Assembly (NCBI GenBank): GCA_013398955.1
Contig: VWPU01001248.1
Span: 35,289-99,288, forward strand
DNA length: 64,000 bases
Direction of reading: 5' to 3'
DNA from: Callaeas wilsoni
Lineage: Eukaryota > Chordata > Aves > Passeriformes > Callaeidae
Shown in pieces: positions 1 to 12,933 of this stretch (the stretch's first letter is position 1; every line of letters begins with the position of its first letter). The notes under the pieces were generated by a model that saw nothing but the letters and a program-made list of their open reading frames with translations, did no database searches and was not told the DNA's origin. The position numbers and the translations under genes were made by a program.

Positions 1-245
1 CTAGGAAGCAGCTCGGGAAGGTACTCCACAAAAGTAACATGTCCATCTTACTAACTGACATGCCAAATTGCTGATGGTGTACAAGGTTTTGGGAATTGAC
101 TCTTGCCTCTCCACTTTTTCTGGAACTCTTATATAACAAATAAAAGTCCCTCGATGGTAGTTTTGCGTTACTGAACAGCTCTATGTATCTCCTTAGAAAT
201 AACCTTGGACTTTAGGACTGAGGTCTTGGACCTGAGTGCTAGCTC
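1..245. other. Unassigned sequence at window start
   Basis: No open frame, repeat tail or RNA structure is recognisable here. The first CR1-like coding similarity begins shortly after this stretch. It could hold a more decayed 5' part of that CR1, but I cannot show it. Confidence 0.4.
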
Positions 246-1296
246 ATGACTATCCCTTCTGTGAAATTAATAGTGCTCTCCTTGGCACATTTGATGGGTG
301 ACGATAGGCAGACTCAAATTTTAGGGCTAGTTCTGTTCAATGTATTTATCAATTATCTCAATACCAGAGTTGAATTCACCATTAGCAGTTTTGCTGTTGA
401 TACCAATCTTGGAGGTGCTTTTGGGTCTCCTGGGAGACTAGAGGCCTTGCAGAGGGGTCTAGATAGATTTGAGCACTGAGCAAACATTAATGGGATGAAA
501 TTTAACAAGACAAAATGCCAAATTCTGCATCTGGGAAGTAGATGCAGATAATCATAGAGTACATCCTAGAGTACTGACAAGTGCGATTACAAACTGTGAG
601 AGGAGTGGCTGGAGGGCAGCCCTGCCAGAAAGGGATCTGGGAGTGCTGGTTGGCAGCAGGCTCAGTCTGAGCCAGCCGTATGTGCCCAGGCAGCCCAGAG
701 GGCAAACCCCATCCTGAGGGCATCAAACATGGCATCACCAGCTGTGAAAGGAGGTGACTATCCTCCTGTATTCAGCCTTAGTGTGGCTTTACCTTGAGTA
801 CATGTGCAGCTCTGGGCCCTGCAATTTAAGAGGGATGTGAAATTCCTTAAATACATCCAGAGGAGGGCAACAGAGTCGGTGAAAGAGCTGGAAGGAATTA
901 CATCCAATGAGGAACATCTGAGGACTCTGGACATGTCTAGTTTGGAGAGAAAGAGGCTGAGAAGTGACGTCATTGCTCTCTACAGCTTCCTGAGGAGGGA
1001 AGTGAAGAAGCAAAGTGCTGAGCTCTTTGCCCTGAGATCCAGTGATGGGACATGATAATGGTTCAAAGATGCACCAGGCAAGGTTCAGACTGGATATCAG
1101 GAAGCATTTCTTTACTGAGAGGGTGGTCAAATGCTGAAGCAGGTTTCCTGGAGAGGTAGTCAATGCTCCAAGTCTATCAGTGTTTAAAAGAGGCATTTAT
1201 ACAATGTCTTTAATAACACATTTTTACTTTAGGTCAGCCCTGAGGTTGTCCGGCAGTTGGGCTGGGTGATTGCTGTAGGTCTCTTGCAAATGAAAT
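246..1296 (+). mobile_element. CR1 LINE fragment, 3' part with reverse transcriptase remnant
   Basis: A degraded, 5'-truncated CR1 retrotransposon in plus orientation. The frame from 246 to 479 reads like the palm region of a LINE reverse transcriptase (LVLFNVFIN, then SSFAVDTNLGG where a functional copy has the catalytic A-D-D). It is followed by a stop and by GMKFNKTKCQILHLG, the stretch that normally continues that domain. The 600-1190 portion matches the usual order of CR1 3' sequence: the 'gatctgggagtgctggt' block, 'gcagctctgggccctgca', 'catccagaggagggcaacag' and 'ctggatatcaggaagcattt'. Several stops and frameshifts make it inactive. The 5' edge is approximate. Confidence 0.85.
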
Positions 1297-1368
1297 TATT
1301 CTATTCTATTCTATTCTATTCTATTCTATTCTATTCTATTCTATTCTATTCTATTCTATTCTATTCTC
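1297..1368 (+). repeat. (ATTCT)n microsatellite on a CR1 tail
   Basis: About fourteen near-perfect copies of ATTCT directly follow the CR1 3' end. CR1 elements end in short ATTCTATG-like repeats, so this tract most likely grew from the LINE tail by slippage. Confidence 0.95.
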
Positions 1369-3769
1369 TTTCTGGTCATAGAATGTATAGGTTAATGACC
1401 ATCCCAACAGCCAGTTCTGACAGTCTGCCTTGTTTAGGAGGAAAACAGACTACAATGGCACGGCTGTGCCATGCCTTATGGTGCCTTCTGGCTCCAGATG
1501 CAGAATAATGTCCCTCAGCAATTCTAATGAGGACTATAGATATAGCCTTGAGGTTGAAATAAAAGAAAGAAAATAAAAGAAAAATCATGGCTCTGCAAAT
1601 ACATGTCATCCAGGTTAGCAGTTAGTAAATTGAAAGCGGGCAAAATTAAATTATACAGATCCAGAGAGAAAATAACAGATATGAAGAGCACATAAAGACC
1701 TCCAACTAGAAAGAATAGAAAACATGAAGTACAGATCGAAATAATATTAAATTGACCTGCCATGTAGACAGTGTAAAAATGAATTGCAGCAGTTGTTGGT
1801 CCCATGTGTTTGGTACACAATCAAAGTTCAAATGAGTATTGGTTTACTGTCTAAGTATTGATCAATTAACCAGGGAGAGCGGATAAGATTCAATAATACA
1901 CAAGGTAAGAAAACAAAGTTTTAGCTCCTGAACATTTAGTAAATAATATATTATATGCCCTCATAAAAATAGGGTGAAAAGTAAAAAATGGTAAAAAATT
2001 ATAGAGACAGAATTTTTGATGTGGAGCAGAGAAAATTATTTCATTTAGATAATCACAAACTTACACTTTTTAATGTCAACATTGTCTAATAATTTTTACT
2101 AAACATAGCTTCAAAATGAAAAGTGATTGTGTGTAAGAATTTGATTTACATGTTGATTTTCAGCTGAAACTCTTCTTCCAATAACTCTGACCTCAATAAA
2201 ATAAAATATCTCTCATAATTTTCTATAAAAATGTGAATTTTAGTAACGTCATTTTTTAAAGAGAAATTGTTTGGCCTAAAACTTCCTGGCCAACTCAGGT
2301 AAAGCTCCCTGATGCAGAGGTACTGAACACTCAGTTTTAGCCAGAGTCAAGACCAAATTAAGTCTCTTAACAAGAGGCTTGATCAGAATACCACAGCTTT
2401 TTAGAGTTGGCGAGACTTACACTTTTTAAAAGGTCACACTTTTCCTATGATATCTAAATGATATTTTCTTTAAATCTTGGTCAGTCTTAGAGGTAACCTA
2501 CTGCAATCCTGCAGACATTTTGAAATTTATAAGGATTCATTCATTTTTTTCTTTTCTGTTAGTCAAAACTATAGTAGAGTCTAATCATATTTAGGAAGAG
2601 CTGAGATTTTAGGTCATTAAAATGAAACAGACTTAGCCAGATTGTTTCTTTGCATTGAGCTCTTGGCAGAAACAAATTGACTTTGAACAGAAGTATGTAT
2701 TTTGCACTCTACTTTTAATCCAACACTATGGCCCTTATGTGAGAATCTTGCTTTTATTCTCTCTTGTTTTGGCAACAGAAAACATACAAGCAAAAGGAGT
2801 AAACCCAGCTGAAACTGTTTGCTAGTGCACCTATGGCCAGACGGCTCATCACAAGACCTTTAAAATTCAAGTAGTCATATTTATGTGTACTTCATATTTA
2901 TACAAGTAATCCTGTATTGCACAACTTTTGTATAGTACATATTTGAAATTTACAGCAGCTTGAACCCAGCACTCTGCTTCTAGTTTTTTTAGTAAATTGG
3001 ATGAAGAATTGTATCTATAACTGTCTAGAGCTATTTTACAATTTGATTTTTGAGATGGATTAAGTCTTTACATATAAAATACCACAGAGAAATCGGAATG
3101 AAACTCTGTACATTTATGCATATCTATTTACTTGGAGTAAGCAGCACATTCTTTTGTCTCAAAACCCCTTGATAAACTTGTTTATTGCTCTGCTAGATCA
3201 TTTGATGAAAATAAACACTCCTGCAATTGCTCCTTGCTGAGATAGCTAGTAGCTGTTATATTTGAAGCTGTGGGCAGGAAGAATGGATGAAGCATTTGGT
3301 CCATTATCTCTCATTAGAGTCTGAAAATCAAAGATTCTTACTGTATTTAAAGGGCCTCATGGATTGTCCATGGGCATTTGGATCAAAAGAAATACATGCA
3401 TTCAAGGAGAATTTTTTTCTATTAAAAGTTAGATCTCCATGTTAGCAAACCTGTAACTGGGGGATGTTGATATAATCTCAGGTTTCCACATTTTTCTCTT
3501 CTCTCAGTCTGCCTGTGAAGTATTTGCATCCCAGATGTAGATCTGTGCTACATTTACACTGCTTTTTCATTGAGGACATTCAAAAGAGTCTCTGTGCAAT
3601 TTTGGAACTTACTAACAGCAAGCAATGATGGAGAATAAAACAACATCTACACTTATGACCTGTTCTCTATATTTCCTACGTGGTGGTCTTAGGGAAATAT
3701 AATAATTAAAGCCTGCTTTTAGTCTAGAAATGGGGGAGAACTTTTCTGACTTTTCTGGAAAGACTCTGA
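1369..3769. other. AT-rich unique sequence, no feature seen
   Basis: Only short chance frames occur. No repeat tail, LTR terminus or conserved exon is recognisable. Confidence 0.5.
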
Positions 3770-4015
3770 AGGGTATTGCCAGCAGGTCAAGGGAGATGAA
3801 CCTGCGCCTCTGCTCAGCCCTGCTGAGGCACATCTGGAGTGCTGTGTCCAGTTTTGGGCTACTCAGGACAAGAGAGACATGGAGCTTCTGGAGCAGTTCC
3901 AGTGGAGGTTACGGAGATGATGAAGGGTCTGGAGCATCTCTCTTATGAGGAAAGGCTGAGGGAGCTGGGATTGTTCAGGCTTGAGAAAAGAACATTGAGA
4001 GGGAACCTCACCAAG
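3770..4015 (+). mobile_element. CR1 LINE fragment
   Basis: Plus-strand CR1 piece. It contains the usual blocks 'gcctctgctcagccctgctgaggcacatctgg' (positions 3807-3838), 'ctgtgtccagttttgggct', 'gagcagttccagtggaggtt', 'gaagggtctggagcatctct' and 'gggagctgggattgttcagg'. It stops before the 3' tail, so it is truncated at both ends. The same CR1 interval occurs, less decayed, near 45.7-46.0 kb. Confidence 0.85.
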
Positions 4016-4629
4016 AACAAAAAGGAAACAACCAGCCAATCAAATAAATATCAGTAAGTAATGTGCTAATCCAGGTGTACTTTCCCACTGAATTTTGCTG
4101 GAAAAAACAATGTTTCCAATAATGGAAAAGATTAAAAATTCCTTTCTTTTGTAGCTTGCTCTTGTTTTGCTTTGCTTCCTGACTAGAATCTACTTGGACT
4201 TCCTCAAAGCACACTCAAAGAATGAAGTTGATTTCAAATGTGTTTTCATAAGCTATGAAATAGTGTATCTACAATAAATATTTTGTATCACAGTGAGAGG
4301 GAGGTCATTTCTGGAAACAGCACCTCTTCAATATTTAAACTACTGTGACTGTTGAACTACTGAGTCTGTTGAACCTGTGGTATTTGAAATAGGAACCCAG
4401 AACAGTCTTAACATACCTACTGTCAAGAATTCCCTGTTCACTCCTAAGAAATTCAGTACAAGTTTTGAAATTAAGGTTAATTTGAGATATTCTTTGTGCC
4501 TTTTTACCTCGGTAAAGGACATACTGGTTCATAGACTCTGTTTCTCTGTAAAATGTTTGTTAGGTATCTGTAGTGAATTTAGCAATACCTATTATCCTCA
4601 CTCAAGTGAAAAAACTGAAAATGTAAGAG
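4016..4629. other. Unassigned spacer before LTR
   Basis: AT-rich sequence with no recognisable gene or repeat. Its last six bases, TAAGAG at 4624-4629, form the left target duplication of the LTR that follows. Confidence 0.5.
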
Positions 4630-5822
4630 TGTTGGGGTTTAGGATTTTTCCTTTTGTTTCTTTCTCTTAGGCAATTTTCTCCCATTTTGCTGCTAAGAAA
4701 CAATAACAACTGGTACTTGAGAGACAAAAGAAGTAACCACAGAGAAGGGGGAGGAATGCAGCTGGCTTTACTATCATAGCTGAGGGACATTCTCCTGGGA
4801 AGAGCAGAGATACGGCAAGATTTGGGCTGGGGAAAATGGGCTTGGTGCAGCTCCTAGCTCTCTGTGCTCTCGGCATTCAGAGGGGAGAGAGAGGCTGCGA
4901 TTGCTGTGGGAAGAATTCACCACCACTGCGGGGGTTCCTGCTGCTTTCTTCTACCCTGAGTGGAGCTCTGCTCATAAGAGTGGCCGTTGCACTGGGACTT
5001 TATTAACGTCTTACCTCACCAAACAGGGGACCCTTTGCCATATGCTTGGGTGCCTCAGGGGAAACCCCGAGATCCCTGAGCCCCTTTCCCCTCCAAGGGA
5101 GCCTCTCTCAGCTGTGTTTGGGAGCTGGGCTGCCACTACCCAGCCCCCACTGTTTCTTTGCCACTGCTCCGTTTTTTTTCCTATACTGTAGCCCCACACC
5201 CCCTTCCTGCTGGGACGCCCGTGATTGTAGCTACAGCTGCGGAGTTTCTGATACATCTCATCTACCACTCCAGGATTTTTGCTCGCCTCTGCCGTTCCAG
5301 CTTACTGCTTCCAATATCCCTGCTACAGCTCATTTCACTATCTGGAGGGGCACCAGGACCAGCTACCCCTGGGGATTTGTAAAGGAAGCCTCTTTTCCAT
5401 CCCTTCTGTTGGCTGTGTCTGCCATTGTCCATGTGGAGAGAAGTGACTGCACTCGTGCCACAGCGCCCCCCACAGCCATGGGAGAGTCGCTGCACCTGCC
5501 CTGCCCGGCTGGGAGCCAGCAGCGCCCCTGTTGGCTGTGACTGTAACTGCACCAAAGGGGAAAGTGCCTGCAGCTGAGAGAAGGCTGTCACTGGGTTTTC
5601 TGGTTTTGTTTGTTTTGCTGCCATTGTTGTTTGTTTGCCTTGTTCTCCATATATGTACTATACATAGTAAAGAACTTTTTTATTCCTTTTCCCATATCTT
5701 TGCCTGAAAGCCCCTTAATTTCAAACTTTAAATAATTTGGAAGGAAGGGGGTCATATTCTCCATTCCAAGGGAGGTTCCCACCTTCCTTGGCAGACACCT
5801 GTCTTTCAAATCAACACAGATT
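4630..5822 (+). mobile_element. Solo ERV LTR, family A, plus strand
   Basis: A ~1.19 kb solo LTR. It begins TGTTGGGGTTT and aligns along its whole length with the reverse complement of 11822-12933. Shared blocks include 'gacaaaagaag', 'tctgctc(a/g)taagag', 'cctggggttttgtga'-like sequence, 'ccaaaggggaaagtgcctgc', the polyadenylation area 'agtaaagaac', 'agccccttaattt' and 'cagacacctgtct'. TAAGAG occurs directly before the LTR (4624-4629) and again at 5823-5828, which fits a 6-bp target duplication of an alpha/beta (ERVK-like) integrase. The 3' end is uncertain by four bases, because a more canonical ACA end lies at 5816-5818. No internal viral genes remain. Confidence 0.85.
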
Positions 5823-5828
5823 TAAGAG

Positions 5829-7650
5829 TGTTTCTAGCAAGGTATTTAAAATGCATCCAGCTATTATTGTCTGCTGTTACAAAGGGTTAAAATGCCTGCA
5901 AAGAGTTGCAATATTTAGATTTTTATTTTTCATTAATATGCATTGAGTAGGTGTCAAAAATTTCATGTGTAAAGGTTTTAAAAGTGTTTGATTTGAAAAA
6001 AAAATTTTTTAGATCACACTAGGAAATTTTCCCTACAGTGTAAGGGAGAAGAAAAATCCTATTAAAGGAGTACAACTCAGGCTATTGTGAACAATCGCAA
6101 ATGACTTTCAGAAGAGCTTATAACACTAGAATGAGGCAAAGCTTCACTAGGTAAAGATGAGAGGTAGAAAATTTGAAATGAGACTTCAGTTTGTTCTCTA
6201 AGTGGCTGCGCTCTAAATTCCTGATAAAACTGTTGGTTATATTTGCTGAGTTTTTTTCCTCCAGTCTCTTCTTGCTGTTCAGTGAGGTAGATGTTCCCTA
6301 AATATTTTATAAGAATAGCTCAAAACCTACTCTACCCATTTTAATGTTGAAATTACAGCTAATCTGCATATAAATTAAAATATAACAGACAGTGATCCAT
6401 CCAAAACCATCAAATTTTGTTTTTATCTTGATTCAATCCTGTTTTGAGTTCCTGTTTGTACTGCATCCTAAGGGTGTCATTCACCATCTTAATTGCTGCC
6501 TTTTTTCATACTCTAATTTTCAATACTACAGTGTAGAAAAATATAAACACGGTATTTCATTTTTGGCAACAGAAAATAATTACTGGATGTGTCATTAGTC
6601 AAGTGTAGAAAAGTAGTAGCAAATGATAGATAGTGGTGCCACAAAAATAAGTTTGTTTGTTTGCTGTTTTTGTAGTCTGGGGTTGGCTTTGTTGTGTTGT
6701 TGTTATTGTTATTGTTGTTTGGTTGGGTTTTTTGTAAATTTGCTTGTTTCCCCACAGAAATGACTGAAATATGGGATTGAGGTAGTTAAGCAAACTTTCA
6801 ACTGGTTGGTTTGACTGCTGGTTACAGTCTAGCTATGACTATGAAATGTAGTTAGAAAAGACTGTTTCATGAATCAGATGAGAGCATTTGTGCCGCTCCC
6901 AATCTCCTATAGATAGACAAACAAGCTAAAAATAAACTAAAATAAGCTATTCTCTACCTTTTCTGCAGTGAGGAAGGCTTTGACTATGTGATCTGCTTCA
7001 TCCCAGCAGAAATGCACCACTCTCTTGGAAGATGTTGTGTTTTGCTCAGGTTCAACACAATTCTTTCCATGGTCCTTCTGCAGCTGTTGAGATTTGAATC
7101 TCAATCGTCCAACATGTGTCAGGAGTCAAATTTGATATCTTGGAAGTGACTTAAAAGGCAAACTTACAGCCAGTGCAAAATATCTAGGGCTAGTTACCAA
7201 CAGTACAATGTGAAAGTCCTGAGAGAATAGTTTTCTCATTTATGGATTTTGCTTTGTGAGAAGAAAATCCTTATGAGCAGTATGCCTATATATTTTAAAA
7301 AGATATATTTAAGTGAACTGAAAGACCATTTCATATCTCTAGTGCACAAAGGAAAAGTCTGGCACAGAAATAGCAGTCTGCATTCTTTATCCAAAGAAAT
7401 TAAAAATACAGGAGGAGGGCAACAATCTTAGTGAAAAAAAACATTCAGAAAATATATTTAGCAGTGTTTGACTTCTCTTTGGTATGACATTGAAATGTAC
7501 TTGTCTGAAGTGCTGTGTTGCATCACAGACATTGCAAAATACTTGCCACAGGGCTGTGCTCTCCTTTTGAAGCTGAATTTCTCTATCATGAGATAAAGAC
7601 AATGCACCCACAACACACAGGTGGTTATAGATAGAATGGATTTTGTTATA
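5829..7650. other. AT-rich unique sequence
   Basis: No gene is supported. A T/G-rich low-complexity stretch lies at about 6640-6745. Open frames here are short and lack family resemblance. Confidence 0.5.
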
Positions 7651-8268
7651 CAGTCATAGAGAGGAGCTTAAATATCATCCAGTTCCAATTCCCCTGCCAT
7701 GAGCAGGGACACCTTCCACTAGATCAGATTGCTCAATACCCCCATTCAGCTCAGTGTCTCCCCATCCTCAGAGTAAAGAATTTCTTCTTAATATCCAGTC
7801 TTAAGCCACCCTCTTTCAGTTTAATGTTATTACCTCCTATCCTATCACTACATGCTGTTGGAAAAAATTCCTCTCCTGCTCTTGTAGCTCCTTCAGGTAC
7901 TGTAAGGCTTCTAGAAGGTCTCTCCAGAGCCTTCTCTTCTCCAGGGTGAAGAGCCTCAAGTCTCAGGCTATCTTTCTAGGATAGGTGCTCCAGCCCTCTG
8001 GTTGTCTTTCTGGCCTACCTCTGGTCTTCCTCCAGCAGATCCATGTACTTATGTTGGGTTCCTCACACCTGGTCTCAGTACGCCAGATGGGTATCATGAC
8101 AGCAGACCAGAGGGGCAGAATCACCTTCCTCAACCTGCTGGTCACACTGCTCTGGATGCAGCCCAGGATTATGGTTGACTTTCAGGGCTGTAAGCGCAGA
8201 TTGCTGGGTCATACTGAGTTTTTCTTTTACCAACACCCCCAAGTTCTTTCTCTCAGGGCTGCTCAGGT
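7651..8268 (-). mobile_element. CR1 LINE fragment, minus strand
   Basis: A minus-strand CR1 3' portion. Read on the plus strand it contains the reversed hallmark blocks 'catccagttccaattcccc', 'gccatgagcagggacacctt', 'cttctcttctccagggtgaa' and 'ctggatgcagcccaggatta'. Its 3' end is at the left. The open frame at 7985-8326 lies in this repeat and is not a gene. Confidence 0.9.
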
Positions 8269-11200
8269 AGAGGAAAAAAATAAAAGGCATCATGTGAGAG
8301 ACAGACAATTAAAAAGTCTATTCTAAAACAAATAATTCCTAAATAATAACATTATGTATTATCATGTCATATAATATATAACATAATACAATAAATAGTA
8401 AACAATACAATAAGATTCCTAAATGACACTTTATTTAACTTATCATAATGTGATCTATCTGTAACTTTGCAGAGCCCAAGCAGAGCCCAAACTCTTCCCA
8501 AGGTCCACACAGATATTGTATAACTAATGTTTTACTTCACTGCAGGAAAGCCAGGATCAGCTATTTGAAAGAACAGAACCTGTAAAATCAACTATGGGAG
8601 CATAGCTGAATATTTGCCACATGTTCATGTCTGACTTGGGCATTTTGGGTCCAGATCTGGATTGGAGCACAGCCTGAGCCATTAGCTGCAAACTGCAACC
8701 AGCAGAAAGCAGGGAGGGCACCCAAGATGTGACTCTAGTCCCAGAGGAAACAGGGCTGATGCTCCTCTGTTTGTATCTTACCAGTACAGAGCATCTCAGT
8801 GTCACAGTGAGAGGTCCTCTAAGGAGCATCAGTGTTGAGCTAAGACATGCAGCAGCACCTGCAGTTTTTACAAGTGTTCCAGTCAAGGGCCTGGCATGGG
8901 CAGGTTTGTCTCAAACCGTGTAAAAAGAAGCAAGATTATTTAGAATTACTCACAATTTTTAGAACATGCCATTTAATTTTCTACAGTGTAAAACACAAGT
9001 TATTTACATTTCATTTAGACATGATTTCAGAAAGAATCTGGGGCAATATTTCTTGCCCCTTCTCCAGTCTCAGGCACGCATCAGCATTTTAGTAAAAAAG
9101 TCCGAGGGCCAGGTGCATTGCTTTGCCATAGAATGTGGGTTTTCTTTCACCTCCTATAAAATTTCTATATTTTTGTGGGTCGTAGTGCAACAAAATAATG
9201 CTAGTAAAAGAGATGTGATTAGGCAGAAGTGAGGAGGGCTTCTCCCTCTGTTTTTTTTTTTTTTAAATTGTCTTGGCATGGATGTTGCACAGCAGCTCAG
9301 GCAAAACTCTTTAGGAGGAGAAGGAGACTACCCGACCCCTGGGAAGAGATGTGCCTCATCAATGATAAAATTAAGCTAAAATTTGAATGTTCCTTTTTTT
9401 TAAGCTCCATTTTGCCCTTGATATTCTAATTTGGAATGCATAAGCAATCACACGTGTACTCTTTTTAGCTTGATTTTGTGGATTTTCTGCCAATGTCTTG
9501 TAGGTTAAGAGCAGTTTATGAAGCAGTGAATGAGAAAGACAGGTCTAGTAGCAAACAGAATGCAAATAAGATTGATTTACAGCCTTTTCAATGCTGCTTA
9601 GTTGCTTTGTGGCCATGGAGATGTTTCTCCATCTCCCTGTACATCTATTTCCTAATAGAGAAAATTGACCCTAATTTTGTCCTCTTTACTTCTTGCTTAT
9701 ACAGTTAGTAAGCTGCTTGTGGCTTACCACAGAATCACTGTGATTCTATGATGCTGAACAGAATTAACCTCTGATCCCATTAGGACATCTGGGCACCACT
9801 CTAATACACACAGTAGTGTGTGTCACTTACAAGATGAAGTGTGTTTTGCAGTCTAGCCTAGAAGTAGCTGGCATAACAAAGAAAAATGGCCATACTCTCT
9901 CCAGGAAATAGTTTCTAGCACTAACATAGAAGATGACAAGTAATCCAGACAGACATTAGTATGGGCAGTCTGTAAGTGATGAACAGGAGTGAAGTTTCAG
10001 TAGTGCCATAACAATTTTATGTAAAGCCATTATGATGCATTATGGTATTGATCCACATTGAAAAACTCAGCAAGATTCTTTGAAAGAATGACATTGCTAT
10101 CTTTGTATTCACATTGCTAACAAATTGTTCTATGGTACTTCCTGAATTTATCCTTTGGCTTTTTACTAGTGATTATGGATAGAGACTGATGATTTTTGTA
10201 CATCTTCGACAATAATTTTGCTGTGGGTTTAGTGCCAATAGATACTGTGAAATGAAATTACAGTCCTTTGAAACTGCCCCTATTCTCTTCAATGTGATAA
10301 GGATTTTGTCCTGTGCTAAGAATACAAGTGGGAAATCTTTTGGTGATTCAGACCGATTAGTCATTCAGGGGTAGGTCCACATAAAACATAAAGTAGAATG
10401 AATTGGATTTGATTACATCTGGTAAGTAGAAACTCAAAGCCTCTCTTTAGGTGTTGACTCCTATTCCAGCATTTTGAAAAATTACAGTTCACTTCATGTC
10501 CAATATATTTTTTGGTCATTATGTTTCTTGAGGGAGGACAGGGAGGAAATTAATGACTTCAGGCCAAATCCATGCAGCTGAAAGCAGTAGTTTCACAGGT
10601 ATTCACACTTTGCCTAAACTGCTTAGACAGGAGCATAGTGAAGTTCAAAAATGTCCAACAAAACCTCAAAGTTTAAGAAAAATCGGTGTTCCTTTGACCA
10701 GTATAACAGATCAAAGCTCAGCTATTTGCAATGATACTTGAGAGATAAATATATGTTCAGGGTGATTAAATCTGGCTTGCAAATGAATAGGTATTTAACA
10801 CAAAATTCATTACAGCATCTTGAACCTAGTATTAGCAGGAAAAAATATTTGTAGCTACTTAAAATTAAAATTAAAATTAAAATGCATAACATCATTTTAT
10901 TTCCTAATTTAAGGAAAAAAGTGAGAATTTGCTCATGCAGAGGATGAGGACTGCATTTGGTAAGGCTTATATCCTCATGGTTGTGGTATTCAAGACAGAG
11001 AAAACACAGTAACTAAATTAGTTTTTTACTATAGGATCTGTGTTCTTCTATGGAGTTTAGGTGAGTTGAATGAAAATTCTACCTTCTAATATTTCTAACA
11101 ACATTTATGTACTTGATTGATTGTTTTCCTCCCTTAAGGTTACCCCACCTAAACTCAGGAAATTTCCTTTGATTGTTGAGACGTATATTTAGACATAGTG

Positions 11201-11821
11201 AGAGAGATATTTCAGAATACCTCATTGGCTAGGGGTAGCATATTGCTGTACTGCCTTGGAAGAAAGTCAGTGAAAAACACAGCAATGGAAGTCACAGTAC
11301 ATTTACTTAGTGTCTATTTACTCCAAGGAGAGCATTACTTCTAGTAGCAAATAATTTCTTTCTTCATGTTCACTCATTTCTGGTATCTGACACAATACAA
11401 GGAAAGTATTTTTTTGCATATTTCTCAGTGTCATTTCTTTATTTCACCTCCAGTGCAAAGGGAAGAACAGGAGTGACTCCAAAGAGATTTCTCTGCATAT
11501 CTCCTGTCCTATATTATGCCTTGCAGATAACCAAACCAGCAATGAATTAAAAGCCTTCTATATTTCTTTACTCCCCAGTGTCCCTGGAACACAAGAGCCA
11601 ATATTGCCTTTAAAAGATAACACTGTATACATTTTCTAAATCACCTAGAGTATTCCAAAGCTGGCATGTACTGGAGATTAATGCAGAATTAAAAGCTCTA
11701 GAATGTCTCAAGTTCTTTACATTAAGAAGTCATAGTTTAAGTCAATCCCTAAGGATCTTGCTCCTAGATGTGCCTATAGAATTTTTAAAGGAAGAGTTAT
11801 ACTGAAAAACCAGGAGATTAT
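8269..11821. other. Unique AT-rich sequence with short simple repeats
   Basis: No gene or full repeat is seen. Low-complexity AT sequence lies near 8330-8410. A short poly(T) lies at about 9250-9264. A near-palindrome resembling two facing CR1 tail ends sits at 9730-9752. A short TTAAAA-type run lies at 10859-10882. Confidence 0.5.
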
Positions 11822-12933
11822 TGTCTCAGTTTGAGAGACAGGTGTCTGCTAAGGAAGGCAGAAGTCTTCCTTGGAATGGAAAAATGTGGACCTCTTCTCT
11901 CTGAATTGTTATAATTTTAAATTAAGGGGCTCTCAGGCAAGGATATGAGAATAGGAATAACAGTTCTTTACTAGTATATCTAATAAGGCAAAACCAATAA
12001 GAACTCTGACATTAACAACAAAACAGAACCAGGAACTCAGTGATGGCCTTCTCGGCCGCAGGCACTTTCCCCTTTGGAGCAGTTCCGGTCACAGCCGGCA
12101 GGGGCGCTGGTGGCTCTCGGTGCGCAGGGCAGGTGCGATGGTTCCCGTGCAGCTGCAGGGGGCGCTCCGGCACAAACTCGGGAGAGCGCAGGGGTGACAG
12201 CGTGACCGGGACGGGATGGGATGGGATGGGATGGGATGGGAGAGCAGCTCGCTTCACAAAACCCCAGGGACAGTCGAGTCCGGTGCCCCAGCGAGACTCT
12301 CTCGGAGGCGGCAAGCTGGGACGGCAGAGACGAGCAAAAGTCCGGGGGTGGTGGAGGAGATGTATCACACTCCACAGCTCCAGTGGGAAATCCCTGGGAG
12401 GTCTTGGCAGGCAGGAGGTGCGAGACTACAGAGTAGCGAAGGCTGGAAGCAGTGCCAAAGAAGCGGTGGGGCAGGGCAGCAGCACCCCGACTCCAAGCAA
12501 GGCAGGGAGAGGCAGGATCAAGGCACCCAGGCAGACGGTAAAAAAGTCCCTCCCTTAGTGAGGTGGGTATTAATAGGGTCCCAGTTCAGAAGGCAGCTCT
12601 TACGAGCAGAGGCTCACCCCATGCAGAAGAAGAAGGACCAGGCTGGACCACAGCGGCAGCTGCGGACTCTCCTCTCCAAACAGCTCCTACCGTCTCTCTT
12701 CCCCAGCTGAGAGCAAGAGAGCGAGAGCTAGGGGCTGTCCCCAGCCCTGCTTTCTCCAGTCTCCCGTCTCATGGTATCTCCCTCCTACCTGGGCAACCTC
12801 AGGTAAGGAGAGAGGGGCCATCAGCACTCTCCCCTGAGCTGATAACTTCTTTTGTCTGTTAAGTGTCCAGTCATTATGGCCCATTAGCAACACGTATGGG
12901 GAAAATTCCTTAAGAAACAAAAAAACCCCAACA
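11822..12933 (-). mobile_element. Solo ERV LTR, family A, minus strand
   Basis: A ~1.11 kb solo LTR on the minus strand, the same family as 4630-5822. On the minus strand it starts TGTTGGGGTTT (plus-strand CCCCAACA at 12926-12933) and ends GAGACA (plus-strand TGTCTC from 11822). The middle is GC-rich and carries a short (GGGAT)n run at about 12212-12241. I found no matching target duplication at the flanks (GATTAT on the left, AAACAA on the right), so the insertion edges may have mutated or the junctions may have been rearranged. The several 70-170 codon frames inside it are not genes. Confidence 0.85.
12212..12241. repeat. (GGGAT)n short tandem repeat in LTR
   Basis: About six copies of GGGAT lie inside the family A LTR. 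The copy at 4630-5822 lacks this run, so it expanded in this copy. Confidence 0.85.

Noticed and set aside
5046..5540. 164-codon frame
   Set aside because: It lies inside the family A LTR. It is not kept in the other copy.
9730..9752. Short palindrome of CR1-tail-like sequence
   Set aside because: It is too short to assign as an element and may be chance.
12040..12558. 172-codon frame
   Set aside because: It lies inside the GC-rich part of a minus-strand LTR, and similar frames exist in several phases on both strands.
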